Shown here: positions 1 to 8,885 of the stretch, in pieces
Layout of the letters: the number at the start of each line of letters is the position of its first letter
Numbering within the stretch: the stretch's first letter is position 1
Assembly: GCA_903945325.1 (NCBI GenBank)
Contig: CAJAVE010000084.1
Span: 1 to 37,718 of the forward strand
Length of the DNA stretch: 37,718 nucleotides
Reading direction: 5' to 3'
Origin: an uncultured beta proteobacterium
GTDB lineage: Bacteria; Pseudomonadota; Gammaproteobacteria; Burkholderiales; Burkholderiaceae_C
Translations under genes and position numbers: made by a program
Notes under the pieces: model-generated
What the model was told of the DNA's origin: nothing
Seen by the model: the letters and a program-made list of their open reading frames with translations, nothing else
The model's database searches: none

Positions 1-62
1 GGGCCGCCTTGCTGTGTATCATTGCCATCGGTTCACCCAATCACCCCTAGGAGGTTCACACC

Positions 63-1103
63 ATGGCACTGATGGATTTCATCAAGAAACAGTTCATAGA
101 CATCATTCAGTGGACCGAAGACGGTGACGGCACACTGGCCTGGCGCTTCCCCATGCGCGACATGGAAATCCAGAACGGCGGACAGCTGGTGGTGCGTGAA
201 TCACAAATGGCGATCTTCGTGAACGAAGGCAAGGTGGCCGATGTGTTTGGCCCCGGCACCCACAAGCTCACCACCCAGACCCTGCCCGTGCTGACCTATT
301 TGAAGAACTGGGACAAGCTGTTTGAGTCCCCGTTCAAGAGTGATGTGTATTTCTTCAGCACCCGCCAGCAGATCGACCAGAAATGGGGCACGCCCCAGCC
401 CATTACCATCCGTGACAAGGACTTTGGCGCTGTGCGGCTGCGCGCCTTTGGCAACTACGCCTTCCGCATTGCGGACCCCAAGCTGTTCCATACCGAGATT
501 TCGGGCACCCGCGAGGAATACACGGTAACTGACGTCGAGGGCCAGCTGCGTGGCCTGGTGCTGCAAAACATCAGCGATGCGGTGGCCAGCAGCGGCATTC
601 CGTTCCTCGACCTTGCGGCCAACCAGATGGAGTTTGCCAAGGCGTTGCGTGAGCAACTCGATCCCGAGATGGCCAAGCTCGGCCTGAAGATCGAAAGCAT
701 GACGGTTCAGAGCGTCTCGCTACCCGAAGAGCTACAGAAGATTCTGGACCAGAAGATTGGCATGGGCATGGTCGGCAACGATATGGGCAAGTTCATGCAG
801 TACCAGACGGCGCAGGCTATTCCCAAGTTTGCAGAAGGTGGCGGCGGTGGTGGCAGTGGCATTGCCGGTGACGCCATGGGCCTGGGTGCCGGTGTGGCAC
901 TGGGCCAGGTACTGGCTCAAAATCTGCAGGCCGGTTTGCAGACCCATGCGGCACCGGTCGCAGCAGCGCCCGCAGTGGCCGCGCTGAAACCCGAAGACAT
1001 CATGGCCACTCTGGAGAAGCTGGCGGATCTCAAGGGCAAGGGCATTCTGACGCCCGAAGAGTTCGACGCCAAGAAGGCCGAGTTGTTGAAGAAGCTGGTG
1101 TAG
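63..1103 (+). CDS. SPFH-domain protein with C-terminal SHOCT domain
   Basis: 346 residues. The N-terminal two thirds (about 1-240) read as an SPFH/band-7-like 'virion core protein' family domain. A glycine-rich linker (about 257-280) and an Ala-rich stretch follow, then a short C-terminal SHOCT-type domain (about 313-346, with 'GILTPEEFDAKKAELLKKL'). No signal peptide or clear membrane segment is seen. The start is fixed by a strong AGGAGG ribosome site about 8 nt upstream of the ATG. Relatives are thought to oligomerise at membranes and often lie beside DUF4178 and DUF350 genes, as here; the exact role is unknown. Bases 1-62 hold only this ribosome site and unassigned sequence. Confidence 0.85.
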   Translation: MALMDFIKKQFIDIIQWTEDGDGTLAWRFPMRDMEIQNGGQLVVRESQMAIFVNEGKVADVFGPGTHKLTTQTLPVLTYLKNWDKLFESPFKSDVYFFSTRQQIDQKWGTPQPITIRDKDFGAVRLRAFGNYAFRIADPKLFHTEISGTREEYTVTDVEGQLRGLVLQNISDAVASSGIPFLDLAANQMEFAKALREQLDPEMAKLGLKIESMTVQSVSLPEELQKILDQKIGMGMVGNDMGKFMQYQTAQAIPKFAEGGGGGGSGIAGDAMGLGAGVALGQVLAQNLQAGLQTHAAPVAAAPAVAALKPEDIMATLEKLADLKGKGILTPEEFDAKKAELLKKLV

Positions 1104-1124
1104 CTGGGTTTCGGGGGCGGGCCC

Positions 1125-1210
1125 GGTAGGGGCGGCAGAGCGTTCTGCTGCGTGTCCCCCGGCCTGCGGCCTCCTCCTTGACCTTCGCATAACGCTCTAC
1201 CGCCCCTACC
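1125..1210. repeat. Long imperfect inverted repeat (20-bp arms)
   Basis: Arm 1125-1144 and arm 1191-1210 are reverse complements with one mismatch in 20 and are separated by 46 nt. The element fills the gap between the SPFH gene and the DUF4178 gene. It could form a long RNA stem or be a small palindromic mobile repeat. No T-run follows, so it is not a typical intrinsic terminator. No second copy was noticed in the window. Confidence 0.6.
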
Positions 1211-1213
1211 TCC

Positions 1214-2722
1214 TTGGCTAACGAAAACACCGCTGCCCAACGCGCTTACCGGGCGCCCTGCCCGGGATGTGGCGCGCCGGTAGAGTTTCGGTCGGCCCAG
1301 TCCACGCATGCGGTGTGCGGCTACTGCCAGAGCACGGTGGTGCGCGATGGCGACGTGCTCTCGCGCATCGGCAAGATGGGCGAGCTGTTTGACGACCACA
1401 GCCCCTTGCAGCTGTTTACCTCTGGCACCTACAACAAACGCCATTTCACGCTGATCGGGCGCCTGCAATACAAAACGGCCGAAGGTACCTGGGCCGAATG
1501 GAACGCCCTGTTTGACGACGGGCAGTCAGGCTGGCTGGCCGAAGACAACGGTGCCTATGTCTTTACCCAACCCGATACGGTGCAGCGCAACATGCCGCCG
1601 GCCGACCGGTATGTACTGGGCAAGCAGGTCGGTGTCAATGGCAAACCCTTCAGCGTGGCCAGCAATGTTTCGGCGATGCTCATCAGTGCACAGGGTGAGT
1701 TGCCCAAGCTGCCACCTTTGGGTCAAGCCTTTGACGTGGTGGAGCTGCGCAGCGCCAGTGGCGAAGTACTTAGCATCGACTACACCGCCACACCGCCCGT
1801 GGTCTCCCAGGGCAAGGCGGTCCTGCTGGATGACCTCGCGTTCAAGGGCCTGAAGGACGAGTCGGTCAAAGACGAAACAGGCCGCCAATTCAATTGCCCG
1901 CATTGCGGCGCACCAGTCGCCGTGGCGCTGGCCACCAGCAAAAGCATCACCTGCGGTAGCTGCAACAGTCTGATTGATCTGAGCCAGGGTATCGGTGGTG
2001 AACTCAAGTCCGCCATTCAGGACGAGCCCATCAATCCGCTGATTCCCCTGGGGACACTGGGCCAGTTGCAGGGAACGCAATGGCAGGTGGTAGGCTTCCA
2101 GCACCGCATGGGTGTGGCGCCGGGAGATGACGAGCACTTTGGCTGGAGCGAATACCTGCTCTACAACCAGAAGCGGGGCTTCAGTTTTCTGGTGGACTCC
2201 GAAGAGGGCTGGAGCCTGGTGCGTCCCACCACCGGTGCGCCCACAATGACCAGTTCCAGTGCGACCAGCGCCAGTTACATGGGCACCAATTACACGCTGA
2301 AGTACAGCTACCAGGCAGAGACCAATTACGTGTGCGGCGAGTTTTACTGGCCGGTGACCCGGGGTCAGAAGACCGCCAACAAAGACTTTGCCAACGGCCG
2401 GCGCCTGTTGTCGATGGAAAAAAGCGACAGCGAGCTGGTGTGGTCCAGTGGCGACCAACTGGCCAGCGACGTCGTGGCCAAGGCCTTTGGCCTGGAGGAC
2501 AAGAAGGAATTGCTGACCCGCAGTGATGCGTCCCCTTTCAGTCCAGCCCGCAGTGTTGGGATTGGTACCATCATTGTGGTGCTGGTCATTCTGCTGATAC
2601 TGTTGTCCCTGATCAGCCGTTGCTCCCGTTGCGACCCGCGGGTGGAGAACTGCTCGTCTTCCAGCTCACGCAGTTCGGGCGGATCGTTTGGCGGTTTTTC
2701 CGGTGGTGGTGGCCACAAGTAA
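1214..2722 (+). CDS. Zinc-ribbon DUF4178 protein with C-terminal membrane anchor
   Basis: 502 residues from a TTG start; no good ribosome site is visible and no better start was found. There are two zinc-ribbon knuckle sets, C16-x2-C19/C35-x2-C38 and a second CPHC/CGSC pair near residues 228-250. Each precedes a DUF4178-like beta-rich region, so the protein is an internal duplication. A hydrophobic segment near residues 450-470 is followed by a Cys-containing, Ser/Gly-rich tail. The family has no firmly assigned biochemical activity. Its genes recur with DUF350 and polyamine aminopropyltransferase genes, which is the order seen here. A membrane-associated complex with its neighbours is inference. 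Confidence 0.8.
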   Translation: MANENTAAQRAYRAPCPGCGAPVEFRSAQSTHAVCGYCQSTVVRDGDVLSRIGKMGELFDDHSPLQLFTSGTYNKRHFTLIGRLQYKTAEGTWAEWNALFDDGQSGWLAEDNGAYVFTQPDTVQRNMPPADRYVLGKQVGVNGKPFSVASNVSAMLISAQGELPKLPPLGQAFDVVELRSASGEVLSIDYTATPPVVSQGKAVLLDDLAFKGLKDESVKDETGRQFNCPHCGAPVAVALATSKSITCGSCNSLIDLSQGIGGELKSAIQDEPINPLIPLGTLGQLQGTQWQVVGFQHRMGVAPGDDEHFGWSEYLLYNQKRGFSFLVDSEEGWSLVRPTTGAPTMTSSSATSASYMGTNYTLKYSYQAETNYVCGEFYWPVTRGQKTANKDFANGRRLLSMEKSDSELVWSSGDQLASDVVAKAFGLEDKKELLTRSDASPFSPARSVGIGTIIVVLVILLILLSLISRCSRCDPRVENCSSSSSRSSGGSFGGFSGGGGHK

Positions 2723-2755
2723 TGCAATCCCTTTTTCGTTTTGTAGGAGAGTCTC

Positions 2756-2974
2756 ATGGGCTTTGAAATGTTAAAACCCGGCGCGGTTCTCGCCTCGCTG
2801 GTGTTTGCGCTGATCGGCGTAGCGGTTTTCTGGCTGTGTTTTGTCATCATCGACAAAATCACCCCCTACGATTTATGGGGCGAGATCGTCGAGAAGCAGA
2901 ACGTGGCGCTGGCGCTGGTGGTGGCCGCCATGAGTTTGGGCATCTGCGTGATTATTGCCGCCGCTATCCATTAG
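2756..2974 (+). CDS. DUF350 (YjfL-like) small membrane protein
   Basis: 72 residues with two strongly hydrophobic segments (about 9-32 and 47-70) joined by a short polar loop. This is the DUF350/YjfL pattern, here a single unit rather than the usual longer duplicated form. A GGAGAG ribosome site lies just before the ATG. It begins 33 nt after the DUF4178 gene and ends 8 nt before the aminopropyltransferase start, so the three are probably one operon. Function is unknown; inner-membrane location is predicted from hydrophobicity. Confidence 0.8.
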   Translation: MGFEMLKPGAVLASLVFALIGVAVFWLCFVIIDKITPYDLWGEIVEKQNVALALVVAAMSLGICVIIAAAIH

Positions 2975-2982
2975 GCCTCCAC

Positions 2983-4515
2983 TTGAGCCGCAGCCCCAGA
3001 CCGCTGGAAGTCACGCTACTGGCCAGCGTGTTCGTGGTGGCCGCCTGCGGTCTGGTGTACGAGCTGGCGGCAGGCGCCCTGGCTTCTTACCTGTTGGGCG
3101 ATTCGGTCCTGCAGTTCTCCACGGTTATAGGCAGCTACCTGTTTGCCATGGGCGTGGGCTCCTGGCTGTCGCGGTTTTTTGATCGCCAGTTGCCGGCGCA
3201 CTTTTTGCGTATCGAGTTGCTGGTGGCGCTGGCTGGTGGTTTTTTGCCAGCTCTGCTGTTCCTGGCAAACGCCTACACGCCGGGAGCCTTCCGGTTTTTA
3301 CTCTATGCCATGGTGGGTGTGGTTGGCATCCTGGTGGGGCTGGAAATTCCGCTGGTCATGCGTATTCTCAAACGCGAAGTGGCGCTCAAAGACCTGGTGT
3401 CGCAGGTGCTGACTTTTGACTATCTGGGCGCGCTGGCGGTATCCGTGGCCTTTCCGCTACTGCTGGTGCCGCAGTTGGGGTTGATCCGCACGGGCCTGCT
3501 ATTTGGCCTGCTCAATGCGGCGGTGGCATTCTGGACGCTGTGGGTGTTTCGCGATGAGTTGCGCCGCTTCGCTGCGCACGCATGGGCTTGCGTGTTCACG
3601 GTGGGCGCGCTGGCCGCCGGTTTTGCCGTGGCAGACCAGATCACCACACTGGCTGAGGACAAGTTCTACCACGACCGTATCGTGCTGGCAGCCACCTCGC
3701 CCTACCAGCGCATCGTCGTCACCAACGGGCGAGCCGGGCACAAACTCTTCCTCAATGGAAACCTGCAGTTTGCCGAGCGCGATGAATACCGTTACCACGA
3801 GGCCCTGGTTCACCCGGCCATGTCAGCCTTTGGCGCGCCGCGCAGGGTGGCCGTGCTGGGTGGTGGGGATGGCATGGCGGTGCGCGAGATTCTCAAATAT
3901 CCCAGTGTCGAAAGTGTGACCCTGGTGGAACTGGACCCCAACATGACCGGCCTGTTCGCCAACGACCCGGCCATGGCCGCGTTGAACGCGGGTGCTCTGC
4001 GTTCGCCGAAGCTGCGCATCGTGAATACAGACGCATTTCAGTGGCTGCAGGTTGACGACAAGGCGGAGCCAGAGATGTTTGATGTGATCGTGGTGGATTT
4101 TCCCGACCCCACCAATTTTTCCATCGGCAAGCTCTACACCAACAGCTTCTATTCGCTGCTGGCGCAGCGCCTCTCACGCAGTGGCTATGCCGTTATTCAG
4201 ACCACCTCGCCGCTGGTGGCACGGCAGAGTTTCTGGACTGTGGCCGCTACCATTGAGTCGGCTGGTCTGCAAGCCACGCCGTACCACGCCAATGTGCCTA
4301 CCTTTGGCGAATGGGGCTACATCATTGCCAGCCATCGGCCTTGGCACAGGCCTTCCAAATTACCCGACGGGCTGCGTTTTCTGGGAACGGATACCCTGCC
4401 TCTGCTGTTTGACTTTCCCAAAGACATGTCGCGGGTTCCGGCAGAAGTCAACCGCCTGTCCAATCAGGTACTGGTGACAACCTATGAGCAGGAGTGGGGC
4501 CGGGTTGGGCCCTGA
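2983..4515 (+). CDS. Membrane-anchored polyamine aminopropyltransferase
   Basis: 510 residues from the proposed TTG at 2983; the frame stays open further upstream but there overlaps the DUF350 gene. The N-terminal 210 residues form about six to seven hydrophobic segments. The C-terminal half is a spermidine-synthase domain with the nucleotide-binding motif LGGGDGMAVREIL, the acidic strand LVELDP and the catalytic-type DFPDPTN motif. Soluble SpeE enzymes transfer an aminopropyl group from decarboxylated S-adenosylmethionine to putrescine. The membrane-fused subfamily keeps this domain but its substrate is less certain. The expected partner SpeD is encoded 30 kb away at 34.3-34.7 kb. Confidence 0.85.
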   Translation: MSRSPRPLEVTLLASVFVVAACGLVYELAAGALASYLLGDSVLQFSTVIGSYLFAMGVGSWLSRFFDRQLPAHFLRIELLVALAGGFLPALLFLANAYTPGAFRFLLYAMVGVVGILVGLEIPLVMRILKREVALKDLVSQVLTFDYLGALAVSVAFPLLLVPQLGLIRTGLLFGLLNAAVAFWTLWVFRDELRRFAAHAWACVFTVGALAAGFAVADQITTLAEDKFYHDRIVLAATSPYQRIVVTNGRAGHKLFLNGNLQFAERDEYRYHEALVHPAMSAFGAPRRVAVLGGGDGMAVREILKYPSVESVTLVELDPNMTGLFANDPAMAALNAGALRSPKLRIVNTDAFQWLQVDDKAEPEMFDVIVVDFPDPTNFSIGKLYTNSFYSLLAQRLSRSGYAVIQTTSPLVARQSFWTVAATIESAGLQATPYHANVPTFGEWGYIIASHRPWHRPSKLPDGLRFLGTDTLPLLFDFPKDMSRVPAEVNRLSNQVLVTTYEQEWGRVGP

Positions 4516-4525
4516 TAATGAAGCG

Positions 4526-5044
4526 ATGAAAGTTTTTGGAATCGCCGGTCACTCCGGCATGGGCAAGACCACGCTGCTGGAGCGGCTCGTCCCCGAGTTG
4601 ACCGGGCGCGGCCTGTCGGTGTCGCTGATCAAGCACAGCCATAAATCGATTGACATCGACCGCCCTGGCAAAGACTCCTACCGCCTGCGCGAAGCCGGTT
4701 GCAGTGAAGTGGTCTTGCTGGGCAATGAACGCTGGGCGCTGATGCACGAGTTGCGCGGCGCGCCCGAGCCTTCGCTGGACTATTTGATTGGCCGACTACA
4801 GCCCTGTGACCTGGTGCTGGTGGAGGGCTTTAAGGAAGGCCATTTCCCCAAAATTGAGGTGTGGCGCGCAGAGCTGGGCCGCGAAACCCTGTGGCCGCAG
4901 TGGCCGGGCATCATGGGCATCGCTTCGGACGCTATTGGCACACCGGCAGACCCCCAGCACGGTCAGCCACTGCCCCTCTGGTTTGACCTGACCGACACGC
5001 GCGCCATTGCAGATTGTGTGGTTGCACACGCCATGGCGGTCTGA
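4526..5044 (+). CDS. mobB: Molybdopterin-guanine dinucleotide biosynthesis protein MobB
   Basis: 172 residues. The Walker A motif GHSGMGKTT is at residues 8-16, followed by the MobB signature IKHSHKSIDIDRPGKDSYR and the later strand LVLVEGFKEG. MobB is a GTP-binding accessory of MobA in adding GMP to molybdopterin. The start at 4526 is preferred over an upstream in-frame ATG because the protein then begins directly at the first beta strand. It lies 10 nt after the aminopropyltransferase stop, so co-transcription is likely even though the pathways differ. Length is normal for stand-alone MobB. Confidence 0.9.
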   Translation: MKVFGIAGHSGMGKTTLLERLVPELTGRGLSVSLIKHSHKSIDIDRPGKDSYRLREAGCSEVVLLGNERWALMHELRGAPEPSLDYLIGRLQPCDLVLVEGFKEGHFPKIEVWRAELGRETLWPQWPGIMGIASDAIGTPADPQHGQPLPLWFDLTDTRAIADCVVAHAMAV

Positions 5045-5067
5045 GTCATGGCGGCGTGGAGCGGCTT

Positions 5068-6753
5068 GTGATCCCTCGCCGCCAATTTTTGGCCACTGGC
5101 CTGGGTGCAGCATGGGCTGCAAGCGGTTGCCAACCCGCTGCGCACGCCAACGCCCACATCCAGGGCGGGTTTACCGGCGTGCAGCCCGAGCGGGGCCATT
5201 GGTTGCGCGACGGTGTGCAGGGCGGCAAAGGCTGGCCCACGCCCACCAGGACCTTGAAGACACGGGTGTTGATTGCAGGCGGCGGTGTGGCCGGTCTGGC
5301 AGCCGCACGCGCCCTGCGCCTGCAGGGCATGAATGACTTTGCCCTGCTGGAGCTGGAAGACTCGGCGGGTGGCAACAGCCGGGGCGGTGAGATAGCGGGC
5401 CTGCCCTGCCCCCTGGGCGCACATTACCTGCCCCTGCCGGGTGACGACGCTCCCGAGGTGCAAGACCTGCTGGAAGAGCTGGGTCTGCGCACACGCGTGG
5501 CCGGCCGTTGGCAGTACGACGAGCGCCACCTGTGCCACAGCCCGCAAGAGCGCCTGTTCTTCAACGGCGAGTGGCAAGATGGTTTGCTACCTCTGCAGGG
5601 CGTGGGCGCAGACACCCTGGCGCAGTACGAACTATTTGCCCGGCTGGTGGAACAGGCACGCAAGACTGCCCGTTGGACGATTCCGGTGCAAAAAACGGCT
5701 CTAGCCCCCGTGCAACATGCGCTAGCAGCTACTACTTTCATAGCGTATCTGGACCAACACGGTCTGAACGATCACCACCTGCGCTGGTACCTGGACTACT
5801 GCTGCCGCGACGACTATGGTGCCGGTATCGCCACCGTGTCGGCCTGGGCGGGAATTCACTACTTTGCCAGTCGCCACGGCTTTCATGCGCCGGGCACCGA
5901 GGGCGCCGAGCGCGAAGGGCTGCTCACCTGGCCCGAGGGCAATGCCTGGCTCACCCGCCGCATGGCCGCGCCATTGGGTGAGCGCCTGCATACCGGCCGT
6001 GTGGTGGTGCGCATCGCCAGTGCCAGGCATGGCGCTGAGGTGGACGCCTTCAACACCGCCACCCAGACGCTGGAGCGATGGCAGGCGCAGCGGGTTGTAG
6101 TGGCACTGCCGATATTTGTGGCTGCGCGCGTGGTTGAAAACCCGCCCGAATTTTTGCGCCAGGCCAGTCGCCAGATTGCCTATGCGCCGTGGCTGGTGGC
6201 CAATATCCATCTGCAAAGCCCCTTGCACGACCGCCCCGGTGCCGCACCGAGCTGGGACAACGTGTTGTATGACGATGCCCGGGGCCAGGGCGGCCTGGGT
6301 TATGTGGACGCCACGCACCAAAGCCTGTTGTCGACTCCTGGGGCCACCGTGCTGACCCACTACCGCGCGCTGGGCGACTTTTCTGGTGATGCGGCCCTGG
6401 GGCGCAAGCGGCTTCTTGAGCGGCCGTGGGGTGCCTGGCGGGACGACACACTGTCCGATTTGTCACGCGCCCATCCGGATCTGGCATCCAAAGCCACCCG
6501 CATGGACATTACCCGTTATGGCCACGCCATGGCCATCCCCACACCGAATATTAATGGTCAAATCGGGCTGCAGCCCCCGTCCACTGTGCGCAAGCAGCTC
6601 CTAAAAAAGGAGCAAGATACTGCCCGACCGGGCCTGACCTGGGAGCGCCTGGCATTTGCCCACAGTGATTGGGCGGGCTACTCGGTGTTTGAAGAAGCCT
6701 TTACAGCGGGGCACGGGGCTGGGATGCATTCCACGAATCACCCTACTCCATGA
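5068..6753 (+). CDS. Tat-exported FAD-dependent amine-oxidase-like oxidoreductase
   Basis: About 561 residues from GTG 5068, chosen because a GGAG ribosome site lies 6 nt upstream and because it puts the twin-arginine signal (RRQFLATG, then a hydrophobic run ending ASGC) at the N-terminus. GTG 5056 is an alternative. A Rossmann FAD motif GGGVAGLAAA follows at about residue 71, with an ELE acidic strand end and a GG doublet, as in flavin amine oxidases and phytoene desaturases. The SGC at the end of the signal could also be a lipobox. Substrate is unknown; a polyamine link is suggested only by neighbours. Two dispersed repeats (5697-5744 and 6565-6614) are translated in frame. Its 3' end overlaps the convergent gene by 11 nt. 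Confidence 0.8.
   Translation: MIPRRQFLATGLGAAWAASGCQPAAHANAHIQGGFTGVQPERGHWLRDGVQGGKGWPTPTRTLKTRVLIAGGGVAGLAAARALRLQGMNDFALLELEDSAGGNSRGGEIAGLPCPLGAHYLPLPGDDAPEVQDLLEELGLRTRVAGRWQYDERHLCHSPQERLFFNGEWQDGLLPLQGVGADTLAQYELFARLVEQARKTARWTIPVQKTALAPVQHALAATTFIAYLDQHGLNDHHLRWYLDYCCRDDYGAGIATVSAWAGIHYFASRHGFHAPGTEGAEREGLLTWPEGNAWLTRRMAAPLGERLHTGRVVVRIASARHGAEVDAFNTATQTLERWQAQRVVVALPIFVAARVVENPPEFLRQASRQIAYAPWLVANIHLQSPLHDRPGAAPSWDNVLYDDARGQGGLGYVDATHQSLLSTPGATVLTHYRALGDFSGDAALGRKRLLERPWGAWRDDTLSDLSRAHPDLASKATRMDITRYGHAMAIPTPNINGQIGLQPPSTVRKQLLKKEQDTARPGLTWERLAFAHSDWAGYSVFEEAFTAGHGAGMHSTNHPTP
5697..5744 (+). repeat. Dispersed ~50-bp repeat copy inside oxidoreductase gene
   Basis: The sequence runs GGCTCTAGCCCCCGT, then a short spacer, then GCTAGCAGCTAC and CATAGC. 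It shares its layout with the intergenic copies at 10.3, 11.4 and 18.9 kb. It is read through in frame as part of the FAD oxidoreductase. Confidence 0.55.
6565..6614 (+). repeat. Second dispersed repeat copy inside oxidoreductase gene
   Basis: GGGCTGCAGCCCCCGT, then GTGCGCAAGCAGCTCC, then GGAGCA. It has the same layout as the 10.3-kb copy and lies near the 3' end of the FAD oxidoreductase, in frame. Confidence 0.55.
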
Positions 6754-8782
6754 CGGCAACAATGCTGCTGTAGTCATCCTTCCAGGGCCTAAAGTTGGCC
6801 TGTGGGCTGATGCGGGTAGCACTGCCCAGCAGGGGGTTCTGGAAGAATGCCGTGTCACTGCTGATCAGCGCCCAACGCGAGCGCAAAACCAGTTTCTCGG
6901 GCTGGCCGACCGCGTCCACCAGTCGAACTTCCTTTTGAAAGTGATCTGCCGCTGTCTTGACCACCGGGCGCAGGTCCAGAAAGCGGTTGGTAATGTGCAC
7001 TGCCAGCACGCCCTGGGGTTTGAGGTGCCGGAAATACTGGGCAAAAGCCTCGTAGGTCAGCAAATGGATGGGCACCGAGTCACCCGAGAACGCGTCGACC
7101 ACCAGCACATCCAATTGCTGCGCGGGCTCCAGCTCCAGTTGCAGGCGTGCGTCACCCAGCACGATTTCGGTCTTGGCCGCCGTGCGCGACAGATAGCTGA
7201 AATTCTTGTGGGCAATGTCAATGACCAGTGGGTCAATTTCGTACAGCCTGAAGTAATCATCCTTGCGGCCATAGGTCACCAGCGTGCCCACACCCAGCCC
7301 AATCACGCCGATGCGCTTCGGCCCATCGACAAGCGCAATCTGCATAGCCTTGCCCGCGCCCCCGTCAGGGCTGTAGTAGGTGGTGGGAAGGTCCAGCTGG
7401 TCGGGTGCGGTGAACTGCCTGCCGTGCGTAATCTGCCCATGAAACATGCTGCGGTATCCGTCCTCCACGTTGTTGAACACCTGCAGCGTGCCATAGAAGT
7501 TGCGCTGGGTCACCTCGGCTCCCTCGGTCTCTTCCCTATGGTCATCAAAGCGCAACCACGACAGCCCGAGCAGCAGGACGGCCGTGCCCGCCACACTGGC
7601 GTACCGCCACAGCGCTCGCGAAAACGTCATGCGGGGAATCACCGCAATCGCAGCCACCAGAGCGGTCAGCACAATCGCAATCGACAGCTCGTAGTTGCTG
7701 TTGAACCAGTAGGGTGCAATGACACCGACAAAGAAGCCACCTACCACGCCGCCCACAGACAGCATCAGGTAGTAGCCCGTCAGATGGCTGGGGTGCGGCT
7801 GTAACCGGGCCAGCTCACCATGGCACACCATGCAGGCGACGAAAAAAGCGGACAGATTGATGGCCATCGCCAGATAGATCGGCAATGCATTCATGCTGAG
7901 CGTGGGCAAATAGGCCATTGCGCCCAGACCCAGCACCAGCAGGGGCAGATAGATCCGGCGCTGGTAGCGTCCATGGCGCTCATAGGCCAGGATGAACGAA
8001 AGCAGGTACAGCGCCAAAGGCGCCACCCAGATCATGGGAATGGGCGCAATGTTGGTGGTCAGGAAGCTCGTGTCCGCCACCATCAGGATGGACGGGCAGG
8101 CCGCCAGTGCCGCCCACATCAGTTTGTCAGTCCAGCGGGGGGCCGGCCCCTCGTTGTGGGTCTGCATCACGATCGGCTCGCCCTTGCGTCCGCGCCACGC
8201 CAGCAAGCCGCAAGCGGCAACAAAACAGGCATACAAACCCGACCACAACCAGGATTGCCACAGCGTCGGAAACACCGGCTCCACGGCAATGGGGTAGGCC
8301 AGCAGTGCCAGCATGGAGCCGAAGTTGGACAAGGCGAACAACCGGTAGGGCACCACACCAAAGCGCTCGCGGGCAAACCAGGCTTGCAGCAGGGGCCCGG
8401 TGGTGGACAGCACGAAGTAGGGTAGCCCGATGGACACGGTCAGCAAACCCAGAATGCGCAGCGTGGGGTTTTCGGCACCCAGGGGTTTCCAGTCCAGGCT
8501 GGGCGCAATCGGGATCAGCAGCAGACTGACCACGAGCAGACTGCCATGCAGCAGGCTTTGGCGGGACGGACTCAGGTAACGGATGACCCAGTGCGAATAG
8601 AAGTAACCCAGCAGCAAGACCAGTTGGAAAAACAGCATGCAGGTGGTCCAGACCGCCGCTGAACCGCCAAACCACGGCAAAATCATCTTGCCGATCAGAG
8701 GTTGCACCTGAAACAGCAGGAAAGCACTCAGGAAAATAGTCAGCCCGTAGTGGACGGTCAGGCGCAGATTGATGGATTGCAT
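6743..8782 (-). CDS. Fused multi-spanning membrane / spermidine-synthase-like protein
   Basis: 679 residues. The N-terminal 430 residues contain about ten to twelve hydrophobic segments, starting with the typical FLSAFLLFQVQPLIGKMILP of the 'fused MFS/spermidine synthase' family. The C-terminal 230 residues are a class I methyltransferase-fold domain with VIGLGVGTLVTYG, a YEIDP acidic loop and VVDAFSGDSVP. It is an inner-membrane protein. The substrate is not known, and the domain resembles aminopropyltransferases without proof of the same reaction. It is convergent with the FAD oxidoreductase (11-nt overlap) and divergent from the 8886 gene, with about 100 nt between them for promoters. Confidence 0.85.
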   Translation of the reverse strand: MQSINLRLTVHYGLTIFLSAFLLFQVQPLIGKMILPWFGGSAAVWTTCMLFFQLVLLLGYFYSHWVIRYLSPSRQSLLHGSLLVVSLLLIPIAPSLDWKPLGAENPTLRILGLLTVSIGLPYFVLSTTGPLLQAWFARERFGVVPYRLFALSNFGSMLALLAYPIAVEPVFPTLWQSWLWSGLYACFVAACGLLAWRGRKGEPIVMQTHNEGPAPRWTDKLMWAALAACPSILMVADTSFLTTNIAPIPMIWVAPLALYLLSFILAYERHGRYQRRIYLPLLVLGLGAMAYLPTLSMNALPIYLAMAINLSAFFVACMVCHGELARLQPHPSHLTGYYLMLSVGGVVGGFFVGVIAPYWFNSNYELSIAIVLTALVAAIAVIPRMTFSRALWRYASVAGTAVLLLGLSWLRFDDHREETEGAEVTQRNFYGTLQVFNNVEDGYRSMFHGQITHGRQFTAPDQLDLPTTYYSPDGGAGKAMQIALVDGPKRIGVIGLGVGTLVTYGRKDDYFRLYEIDPLVIDIAHKNFSYLSRTAAKTEIVLGDARLQLELEPAQQLDVLVVDAFSGDSVPIHLLTYEAFAQYFRHLKPQGVLAVHITNRFLDLRPVVKTAADHFQKEVRLVDAVGQPEKLVLRSRWALISSDTAFFQNPLLGSATRISPQANFRPWKDDYSSIVAVME

Positions 8783-8885
8783 GGAGTGGGCTTGGTCAAT
8801 TGGGGATCCACGTGTGTGGAGCCCTCAGTTTAGTTCGCTGGGTTGACTACACTCGATACCTCTTCAACGCAACTCCGCAGCGGCC

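Noticed and set aside
6656-7804. 382-codon open frame on the plus strand
   Set aside because: It is antisense to the spermidine-synthase-like membrane protein and shows no recognisable protein features.
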